Shown here in pieces: positions 1 through 4,804 of a DNA stretch of 5,632 bases (within the stretch, counting starts at the first letter, position 1; every line of letters begins with the position of its first letter). This DNA is from Candidatus Hydrogenedentota bacterium (lineage in GTDB: Bacteria > Hydrogenedentota > Hydrogenedentia > Hydrogenedentales > SLHB01): assembly GCA_023384315.1 (NCBI GenBank), contig JAHDWY010000055.1, forward strand, positions 1 to 5,632, written 5' to 3'. Position numbers and translations under genes: made by a program. The notes beneath the pieces are model-generated. The model ran no database searches. It saw only the letters and a list, made by a program, of their open reading frames with translations, and had not been told where the DNA came from.

Positions 1-255
1 GTCGTCATGGGGTTCGAGGCCGAACTTGCCGCGCAGGTCAACCACGGGAATGACGCGGCCGCGCAGATTGATGACGCCGCGGACATAGTCGGGTGTACGA
101 GGCACTTTGGTGATGGGCATGAGACCGATGATCTCTTGCACCTTGAGGATTTCCAGTCCGTAGGTTTCCTTGCCTAGCGCAAAGGTAAGGTACAATCCGG
201 GGCTGGGACCGGCGGACACGAAGCCGGCGCAGTTTTCTTCAAGTAAGGTCGTCAT
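1..255 (-). CDS. cheW: CheW-like chemotaxis/signalling adaptor, N-terminal 85 residues (runs off the window)
   Basis: The reading frame opens with ATG at 255 and stays open to base 1, so only the N-terminal half of a roughly 150-170 residue protein is visible. After a short tail it reads YLTFALGKETYGLEILKVQE, then a proline-containing loop, then VRGVINLRGRVIPVVDLRGK. This is the classic CheW order: first beta strands, the IxKVQEI segment, and the NLRGxVIPVVDLR core. CheW is a cytoplasmic SH3-like scaffold that couples chemoreceptors to the CheA kinase. An excellent ribosome site (AAGGAGG, 6 nt before ATG) lies inside the last codons of the upstream gene, and the start overlaps that gene's stop as ATGA, so translation is probably coupled. 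No receptor or cheA gene is visible, so chemotaxis versus another CheA-type pathway cannot be decided. The family call is firm; the exact role is open. Confidence 0.93.
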   Translation of the reverse strand, partial: MTTLLEENCAGFVSAGPSPGLYLTFALGKETYGLEILKVQEIIGLMPITKVPRTPDYVRGVINLRGRVIPVVDLRGKFGLEPHDD

Positions 256-674
256 AACGTTCCTCCTTCTACAGCGGGCCCATCTGCCAGCACGGCAGGC
301 GTACGAGCCAGCATTCGTTTCAGCACGTCAGGTAAGTTCAGTTCCGCTTCGGCCCACGCGAGTATGACGCGGGCTTTCAAGCGGTGGCCGAGCCGGGCTA
401 TCGAAACGGTCACTTCGGGCACGATGAGCACGATTCGCAATGAGTCCCCCCCTGCGGTGAATCCAGCGAGGTCCATGAGTTCCACTTCATTTGTTGCATA
501 CAGGACTAGAACTGAATTCGTCCACCCGTGCCGGCCCAGGATGTGCCGAATGTCGGTGCGGCTGGCGACAGTAAATGTTCCATCCGGTTCCGTTGCCGCG
601 GCAACCAGCCGAAGCAGGTGATTCTTGACGATAGGGTCCAGTGGAGGCAGAACCACGATGTCGACATAACCCAT
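252..674 (-). CDS. Small protein of unknown family, possible degenerate receiver-like fold, coupled to cheW
   Basis: This is a 140-residue protein whose family I do not recognise. The ATG at 674 is chosen because GGGGAA ends 6 nt before it and because a sigma-54-type promoter lies about 50 nt upstream. The frame stays open back to a TTG at 905 (217 residues), but that extension is Arg-rich, lacks a good ribosome site and would cover the promoter. From about residue 54 the protein alternates hydrophobic strands and helices: SVLVLY (54-59), a helix after NEVELMDL, RIVLIVPE (80-87), a helix near 89-99, RVILAW (102-107), and a helix PDVLKRML (115-122). This resembles the second half of a response-regulator receiver. 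However, the strand ending LVLYAT has no phospho-acceptor Asp and no conserved Lys follows the last strand, so it could not be phosphorylated canonically. It sits between a response regulator gene and cheW and overlaps cheW by ATGA, which suggests a role in the same signalling pathway. The fold is inferred by eye only. Confidence 0.7.
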   Translation of the reverse strand: MGYVDIVVLPPLDPIVKNHLLRLVAAATEPDGTFTVASRTDIRHILGRHGWTNSVLVLYATNEVELMDLAGFTAGGDSLRIVLIVPEVTVSIARLGHRLKARVILAWAEAELNLPDVLKRMLARTPAVLADGPAVEGGTL

Positions 675-732
675 GAGCGTTTCCCCAATGCCGTCATGCG
701 CTGTGCAAGCGCGCGACACTGCGGGACGGGAG

Positions 733-748
733 AGCAGCTTCTGTGCCA
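733..748 (-). promoter_or_regulatory. Candidate sigma-54 (-24/-12) promoter for the small gene and cheW
   Basis: Read on the minus strand, the site is TGGCACAGAAGCTGCT. It matches the sigma-54 consensus TGGCAC-R-N4-TTGCW at all but one defined position (C for the first T of TTGC), with the obligatory GG-N10-GC spacing. Transcription would begin near 722, giving a leader of about 48 nt before the ATG at 674. The gene just upstream on the same strand encodes a sigma-54 activator with an intact GAFTGA motif, a natural candidate to fire it. Site match and spacing are seen; activity and the activator link are inferred. Confidence 0.65.
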
Positions 749-852
749 AGCGAACCTGAGGTGATGTATCACACCGATTGCCCAACGATATGCGGATTTC
801 TTTCAGAAGCGCCTTTCGGAGGCTGCGGAATGAAGGGGGCATGGTCTTGCCA

Positions 853-902
853 GACAGGATTCTATTCCTGCGAAACGGGACTGCCGTCGCGTCTGACAGG
901 AT
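853..902. promoter_or_regulatory. Candidate upstream activating sites (paired GACAGGAT repeats)
   Basis: GACAGGAT occurs at 853-860 and again at 895-902. The offset is 42 bp, four helical turns, so two bound dimers would sit on the same DNA face. The first copy is part of CAGGA-N6-TCCTG. Relative to the predicted sigma-54 start near 722, the copies lie at about -131 to -138 and -173 to -180, within the usual enhancer range of NtrC-family activators. The repeats are short, so chance is a real alternative. Confidence 0.25.
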
Positions 903-911
903 CAAGAGAGG

Positions 912-2324
912 TTATGGGCGCACGGTGATGCCGTGTTCTTTGAGGAGGGCGTACAGGCGCGATCTGGAAAGCCCCGAGATGCGGCAGGCTTCATCGATCC
1001 GGCCCTGCGTGTGGGCGAGAAGTTCCTTAAGGTAGGCCGACTCCGAATTCCGAATCGCCGCTTCTCGCACGGTATTCAAGGTAGGAAGCGCTTCTGGGGG
1101 GACAGCGTCAGGTGTTAACAGACCGTGAAACGATTGGCACTGGGTGGACATGCGGGCAACGTGAACGCGGATATGGTCGGGCAGGTGAAGGGGGAAAAGG
1201 GTATCGTGGCGATGGGCGTTGGCTACCGCAGATTCGAGCGCCTGCACCAATTCTCGCACATTGCCTGGCCAGGGATAGCGCGCGAGCGTGTCGAAGAACT
1301 CGGGAGAGAGGCGCTTGAGCGCGATCCCAGCGCGCCGGCATATCTTACCGATGTGGTGGTTTGTGATGTCCTGGATGTCGACCGTGCGTTCCCGAAGGGG
1401 CGGGATGTTTATTGTGAACCCTCGCAACCGGAACAACAGATCTTCGCGAAACTGGCCGTGCTGCGCCATCTCATCCAGGTCCCGATTGGTGGCGGCGATG
1501 AGCCGGAAATCACTTCGAACCTCACCTGTGGCGCCGATTGGACGAAACCGCCGCTCTTGAAGCACGCGGAGCAAGGCTGGCTGGATGACCGAGGGAAGTT
1601 CGCCAATTTCGTCCAGAAACAGCGTGCCGCCGTTTGCTTGCTGGATGAGGCCTTGCCGTTCCCGATCCGCGCCGGTGAAAGCGCCGCGAACGTGGCCGAA
1701 GAGAATGCTCTCCACGAGGGAACCTGGAAGGGCGGCGCAGTCGACAATGACGAAGTTTCCTTCTGCCCGAGCACTATTTACATGAATCGCGCGCGCCAGC
1801 CGCTCTTTCCCAGTGCCGGTTTCTCCGGTTACCAGCACATTTGCGTTGGTGGGCGCCACCCGTGCCACGGCGCTGAGGATTCCGCAGAACTGCGGACTGG
1901 AGCCGACGAGCCCTTCCCGGTGAATGCGATCGACGGACGATTGTGGAGAACGGAGTTTTTCCTCCCGGTGATTGAGCGCTGCGTCCAACGCGCCCAGGAA
2001 GGGATCGAAGGAGGTGCCTTTGACGATGTAGGCCCATGCGCCTTGCCGCATGGACACTTCCGCGCTTTCCACATCCGCGAGGCCCGTCATGACGATGACT
2101 TCAGGATCGGAGGCTACTTGCCGGAATTGCGCAACGGCATGGGTGCCGATCCGGTCAGGAAGGCGCACGTCCAGGAAAACGACATCCACGCATTCCTCGT
2201 GGGCGGTTGCAACGCCGTTCTCGCAAGTGTACGCGAAGGAGACTTGATGTCCCCGTCGCTTGACGAAGCCCGCAAGCGCTTTCGAGAAAAGCTCGTTATC
2301 TTCAACGATAAGTACGGATGCCAT
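912..2324 (-). CDS. NtrC-family sigma-54-dependent response regulator (receiver, AAA+, Fis-type HTH)
   Basis: This is a 470-residue cytoplasmic transcription activator. The receiver domain (1-120) starts MASVLIVEDNE and has the acidic pair E8-D9, phospho-acceptor D52 in VVFLDVRLPD, T80 and K102. The AAA+ domain (about 138-375) has Walker A GETGTGKE (167-174), the sigma-54 contact loop GAFTGA (214-219), Walker B GTLFLDE (233-239) and the FREDLLFRL/PPLRER region. The C-terminus (442-463, RIDEACRISGLSRSRLYALL) is a Fis-type helix-turn-helix. All catalytic motifs are intact, so it should be a working activator that remodels sigma-54 polymerase when phosphorylated. ATG 2324 is chosen because it gives the standard receiver N-terminus. 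A GTG at 2384 would add 20 atypical residues; neither start has a clear Shine-Dalgarno sequence. The downstream intergenic region has a -24/-12 promoter, a likely target. The histidine kinase at 3123 is the nearest possible partner. It resembles AtoC/ZraR/NtrC types but cannot be assigned to one. Confidence 0.96.
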   Translation of the reverse strand: MASVLIVEDNELFSKALAGFVKRRGHQVSFAYTCENGVATAHEECVDVVFLDVRLPDRIGTHAVAQFRQVASDPEVIVMTGLADVESAEVSMRQGAWAYIVKGTSFDPFLGALDAALNHREEKLRSPQSSVDRIHREGLVGSSPQFCGILSAVARVAPTNANVLVTGETGTGKERLARAIHVNSARAEGNFVIVDCAALPGSLVESILFGHVRGAFTGADRERQGLIQQANGGTLFLDEIGELPSVIQPALLRVLQERRFRPIGATGEVRSDFRLIAATNRDLDEMAQHGQFREDLLFRLRGFTINIPPLRERTVDIQDITNHHIGKICRRAGIALKRLSPEFFDTLARYPWPGNVRELVQALESAVANAHRHDTLFPLHLPDHIRVHVARMSTQCQSFHGLLTPDAVPPEALPTLNTVREAAIRNSESAYLKELLAHTQGRIDEACRISGLSRSRLYALLKEHGITVRP

Positions 2325-2370
2325 AGGAAACGTGAGCCGCGTTGGTATCGCATGACGTTGTATATACTCT

Positions 2371-2400
2371 ACTGTACGTAACACTGGTCTGCCACGTCAA
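2371..2400 (-). promoter_or_regulatory. Candidate sigma-70-type promoter for the response regulator gene
   Basis: On the minus strand TTGACG (2400-2395, 5 of 6 consensus bases) is followed after 18 bp by TACAGT (2376-2371, 4 of 6). A start near 2364 would leave a leader of about 40 nt before ATG 2324, and would exclude the alternative GTG start at 2384. It lies in the 134-bp gap after the GNAT gene, where I see no hairpin-plus-T-run terminator, so read-through from the GNAT gene is also possible. Confidence 0.4.
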
Positions 2401-2458
2401 ACAACGCGACACGATGCGGGCCGGGCGGCGGGGTATGGTTCCTGCTTTTTCGGCGCAG

Positions 2459-2935
2459 TCAACTCGGGCCGGAACGGAGCCGCCGCGTCATCAGAATGCG
2501 ATTATGGTCGCTAAACCCGTGGCGGCGGTAGAATTGGGCCGTGCGCTCCTTCCGCGGCTCGACCTCCAGATGAACGGCCTGGACGCCCCGACTCTTGCAG
2601 ACGGCGATGGCGCGCTGAAGCTGGGCTTCGCCATATCCACGGCCGCGCAACGCGGCGTCCACGTAGATTTCGTCGATGAACGCGTCGCGGCCGCCGTACT
2701 CGAAGGAGAAGCCGAAGGTCACGGCGACGTATCCGGCGATCGAATCGTCTACGACGGCAACGAGCAACACTCCATAGGCGGGATTCTCGAGAAACTCCGC
2801 GAGAGCGCGGCTTGCGCCGGTCTCGGAGAACGGGTAGTTGTCTTCCGCGTAGAACAACCGCATGAGTTGCAGTAGCGCCGGGATGTCCTCGTTGCGTGCC
2901 TCCCGGTGCGCGCCGAAGGGGTTTGACGGAGTCAT
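2459..2935 (-). CDS. GNAT-family N-acetyltransferase
   Basis: This 158-residue single-domain GNAT enzyme would transfer acetyl from acetyl-CoA to an amine; the substrate cannot be read from sequence. Motifs in order: REARNEDIPALLQLMRLFY (11-29) as the first strand and acceptor-side helix, VAVVDDSIAGYVAVTFGFS (59-77), DAFIDEIYVDAALRGRGYGE (84-103) containing the acetyl-CoA pyrophosphate loop RGRGYG (97-102), AVHLEVEP (120-127), and FYRRHGF (135-141) with the usual late Tyr136. Length is normal for the family. ATG 2935 is chosen because GAGGT lies about 6 nt upstream and the domain begins soon after. The frame is open for 68 more codons upstream, but that stretch is low-complexity and would overlap the kinase start. 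It is divergent from the histidine kinase gene and precedes the response regulator gene on the same strand, so it may belong to the same regulatory unit. Confidence 0.92.
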   Translation of the reverse strand: MTPSNPFGAHREARNEDIPALLQLMRLFYAEDNYPFSETGASRALAEFLENPAYGVLLVAVVDDSIAGYVAVTFGFSFEYGGRDAFIDEIYVDAALRGRGYGEAQLQRAIAVCKSRGVQAVHLEVEPRKERTAQFYRRHGFSDHNRILMTRRLRSGPS

Positions 2936-2962
2936 CGATCTACCTCGCAAACGGCCGCAGCA

Positions 2963-2982
2963 AGTCCGCGGACTGAGTCCGG
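2963..2982. promoter_or_regulatory. Candidate operator: perfect palindrome with an extra half-site
   Basis: AGTCCGCGGACT (2963-2974) is a perfect 12-bp palindrome, followed immediately by another half-site, GAGTCCGG (2975-2982). It lies between the divergent GNAT and kinase genes, just downstream of a possible GNAT promoter, where a bound protein could block transcription. An 8-bp palindrome TTGCGCAA (2983-2990) adjoins it. The symmetry is seen; the operator role is inferred. Confidence 0.3.
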
Positions 2983-2989
2983 TTGCGCA

Positions 2990-3018
2990 AGTATGGCCGT
3001 TGGCAGATTCGAGTGCAA
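2990..3018 (-). promoter_or_regulatory. Weak candidate promoter for the GNAT gene
   Basis: On the minus strand TTGCAC (3018-3013) and CATACT (2995-2990) are separated by 17 bp. Start would be near 2983, giving a leader of about 48 nt to ATG 2935. The match is weak at -35 (3 of 6) and moderate at -10 (4 of 6). Confidence 0.25.
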
Positions 3019-3075
3019 GGCGAGCCGCAGGGCCGGCTGGACATGGGGATTCGCCGTCTCCCCTATCATTTTTGC

Positions 3076-3104
3076 TTGCGCATTTCGCCCTTCCGCTGCA
3101 TACT
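3076..3104 (+). promoter_or_regulatory. Weak candidate promoter for the histidine kinase gene
   Basis: TTGCGC (3076-3081) and CATACT (3099-3104) are 17 bp apart, nearly the same hexamers as the divergent site for the GNAT gene. Start would be near 3111, close to the ribosome site AAGGGG, giving a short leader of about 12 nt. Match is moderate, so confidence is low. Confidence 0.25.
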
Positions 3105-3122
3105 GGACAAGGGGATATCGAA

Positions 3123-4538
3123 ATGGCCACGAGCGACATGCCGGCTTCGCGCCAAGCCGATCCGCGCGGCGTCGTGGATGGCGACGAAGCCTGGGTCGTG
3201 CTGTTTCACGATCGCCTTCTCGGCACGCGACTCTATATTCACTCGCTGGCCCGATTCCTCATTGTTGTCACCATCGTCGCGGGAACCCTTTTCGCTCGCT
3301 ACGTCGTGGGCATTGGCGATCTGCCCGTGCCACCGATTGTTCTTCTTGCCGTTCTGCTGGGGCTGTACAATGTGCCGGTCTTCGTCGTTGCCCGCAGGCA
3401 CCACGACCAGGAGGACGGGCCGCCGCCGCATCGTCTCCTGGCCAGATTAATGCACACGACGATCTTTGTGGATTTCCTTTTCTTGACGGCGCTGCTTTGG
3501 CTGGTGGGGGGCGCGAACTCGCCCTTCAAGGCGTTCTACTTGATTCACGTCATCCTGGCTTCGCTTCTGCTATCGCCTCGCGCGGCCTGCGTCCATGCGC
3601 TTCTTGGGTATGCCATGTTCACCCTGCTTGTTGCGGGTCAGTGGTTCGAATGGATTCCCCACCATGCGCCAGTGGGCGCTGTGAACAGTGACGATCCACT
3701 GGATGGACGGTACGTCATCACGGTGCTCGTGGTCCAGGGGATTATCATGGCGTTCGCCACGTTTCTCATCAGCGGGTTGACGCGCATGCTTCGCGCGGGC
3801 GAGGCGCGGCTGGGCAGCGCGAACGCAGAGCTGACGCGCCTGTCGAAGATGCGCCGCGCGTTCTTGCACGTGACGCTGCACGATCTCAAATCGCCCGCCG
3901 ACGCGATGACCATGCTGCTGAACAACCTGACCTCGGGTGTGGGCGGCGAACTAACGGACCAGCAACGGCACTGGGTTCAGCGGTGCCAGTTGCGGCTCGC
4001 GGAATTGTCCACGTTTTTGCGCGACTTTCAGACACTGGCGGCCTTGGATTCGGATGCAATCGACAATCACACGGGGATAATCGAGGTCGCGCCCATGATA
4101 AGCCGGATCGTTGAGGAGAACGACGACCTCATCCGGAGATGCATGCACGAAGTCACGGTAGACGCACAACGCGGTCTCGCGGTCCGGGGCATCGAACGGC
4201 TTGTTCACGAGGCCGTCATCAATCTTGTTACGAACGCCATCAAGTACACGCCTATCGGCGGCGTCATTAAGATTCGTGCGCGGGGCCATGACGATGTTGT
4301 GCAAATCGAGGTCGAAGACAATGGCATCGGGATCGCCCCCGAGGACCAGCATAAGCTATTCCAGGAATTCGTGCGACTGAAGCCGCGGCACGATCAGACG
4401 GGCGACGTGCCGGGAAGCGGACTGGGGCTTTCCATCGTGCAACGCATCGTGGAGATGCACCACGGCCGCGTGCGCGTGACGAGTACACCGGATCACGGCA
4501 GCACGTTCACCATCGAGCTGCCGGCCGCGCCGCCTTGA
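3123..4538 (+). CDS. Six-helix membrane sensor histidine kinase, RegB-like sensor region
   Basis: This 471-residue protein would autophosphorylate on His and pass the phosphate to a response regulator. The sensor region has about six membrane helices (roughly 42-63, 69-90, 111-128, 136-151, 155-175 and 197-219) with no sizeable periplasmic domain. GGANSPF (129-135) after helix 3 resembles the GGxxNPF quinone-site motif of RegB/PrrB sensors. After a short linker come the DHp H-box with HDLKSP (phospho-acceptor H253), the N-box HEAVINLVTNAIKYT (362-376, N371), G1 DNGIG (399-403), F-box LFQEF (412-416) and G2 GSGLGLSIV (431-439). All are intact, so the kinase should be active. ATG 3123 has AAGGGG 8 nt upstream. 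The frame is open 87 codons earlier, but that part runs antisense to the GNAT gene. It probably signals membrane, redox or quinone state (inference); the NtrC-type regulator at 912-2324 is the nearest candidate partner. Confidence 0.95.
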   Translation: MATSDMPASRQADPRGVVDGDEAWVVLFHDRLLGTRLYIHSLARFLIVVTIVAGTLFARYVVGIGDLPVPPIVLLAVLLGLYNVPVFVVARRHHDQEDGPPPHRLLARLMHTTIFVDFLFLTALLWLVGGANSPFKAFYLIHVILASLLLSPRAACVHALLGYAMFTLLVAGQWFEWIPHHAPVGAVNSDDPLDGRYVITVLVVQGIIMAFATFLISGLTRMLRAGEARLGSANAELTRLSKMRRAFLHVTLHDLKSPADAMTMLLNNLTSGVGGELTDQQRHWVQRCQLRLAELSTFLRDFQTLAALDSDAIDNHTGIIEVAPMISRIVEENDDLIRRCMHEVTVDAQRGLAVRGIERLVHEAVINLVTNAIKYTPIGGVIKIRARGHDDVVQIEVEDNGIGIAPEDQHKLFQEFVRLKPRHDQTGDVPGSGLGLSIVQRIVEMHHGRVRVTSTPDHGSTFTIELPAAPP

Positions 4539-4568
4539 GAATTTGACGAATCTGGTGAATCGCTTACT

Positions 4569-4592
4569 GGGAGCGCCATGCTCCAGCGTGGC
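4569..4592 (+). repeat. Hairpin repeat, left copy
   Basis: This 24-bp unit begins GGGAGC and continues with GCCATGCT-CC-AGCGTGGC, an 8-bp stem with a 2-nt loop and one T-G wobble pair. It matches the reverse complement of 4666-4689 at 22 of 24 positions. Such short palindromic units in intergenic space are typical of dispersed REP-like elements or structured RNA leaders. Whether it recurs in the genome cannot be seen here. Confidence 0.75.
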
Positions 4593-4665
4593 AAGTTTCG
4601 GAGGGTGGGCGTCGGTGAGAATAGAGACTGCGCTGGCGTGAGCGATGTTGCTACTCCGTTGCTTC

Positions 4666-4689
4666 GCCAGGCTGGAGCCTGGCGCTCCC
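4666..4689 (-). repeat. Hairpin repeat, right copy in inverted orientation
   Basis: On the plus strand this reads GCCAGGCT-GG-AGCCTGGC, a perfect 8-bp stem, followed by GCTCCC. It is the inverted partner of 4569-4592, with 73 bases between them, so the two could also pair into one long stem. The flank GGCGCTCCC (4681-4689) is repeated 15 bp further on at 4696-4704, a partial third unit. Confidence 0.75.
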
Positions 4690-4804
4690 GGTTTTGGCGC
4701 TCCCAGTTTGGTGGTCCCTTTGATTGGTTTGCTCCGCTTGGCCCTCTTTCTCTATGCTATCGGGCTCAGTGCAACCGCGTCTTCTTCATTTTTCGGAGGG
4801 TACC

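Larger units (their letters stand above)
675..911. other. 237-bp regulatory intergenic region between response regulator gene and small gene
   Basis: I see no convincing gene here; the minus-strand frame is open but looks non-coding. Besides the -24/-12 site it holds GTGATGTATCAC (761-772, arms GTGAT/ATCAC), which would lie at about -39 to -50 of the predicted transcript. It also holds CAGGA/TCCTG inverted arms (855-870) and two GACAGGAT direct repeats (853-860 and 895-902). CAGAC (851-855) and GTCTG (891-895) could pair as a long-loop stem after the regulator gene, but no T-run follows, so there is no clear intrinsic terminator. Confidence 0.5.
4539..4804. other. Intergenic region with hairpin repeats, between kinase and GH38 genes
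   Basis: No gene is supported in these 266 bases. The short open frames have no ribosome site or family resemblance. The left and centre are occupied by an inverted pair of hairpin repeats (4569-4704). A very weak promoter for the GH38 gene could be TTGCTC (4729-4734), 18 bp, TATGCT (4753-4758). No hairpin followed by a T-run, hence no classical terminator for the kinase gene, is visible. Confidence 0.6.

Noticed and set aside
851..895. CAGAC/GTCTG stem as a terminator for the response regulator gene
   Set aside because: Only 5-bp arms with a long loop and no following T-run on the minus strand.
675..905. N-terminal extension of the small gene back to TTG 905 (or ATG 842)
   Set aside because: No good ribosome site, Arg-rich sequence without domain character, and it would cover the -24/-12 promoter; ATG 674 has GGGGAA at proper distance. 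Not fully excluded.
1125..2381. Long plus-strand open frame of 418 codons opposite the response regulator gene
   Set aside because: It is antisense to a clear AAA+ activator with all motifs intact, shows no family resemblance and begins without a ribosome site; a shadow frame.
3001..3017. Sigma-54-like site TGGCAG...TGCA upstream of the kinase gene
   Set aside because: The GG-to-GC spacing is 11 rather than the strictly required 10, so it is probably non-functional.
2862..3122. N-terminal extension of the histidine kinase (87 codons upstream of ATG 3123)
   Set aside because: It runs antisense into the GNAT gene and has no domain; ATG 3123 has a good ribosome site.
2936..3139. N-terminal extension of the GNAT protein (68 codons upstream of ATG 2935)
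   Set aside because: Cys/Pro/Arg-rich, overlaps the kinase start, and the GNAT domain begins after 2935, which has a ribosome site.
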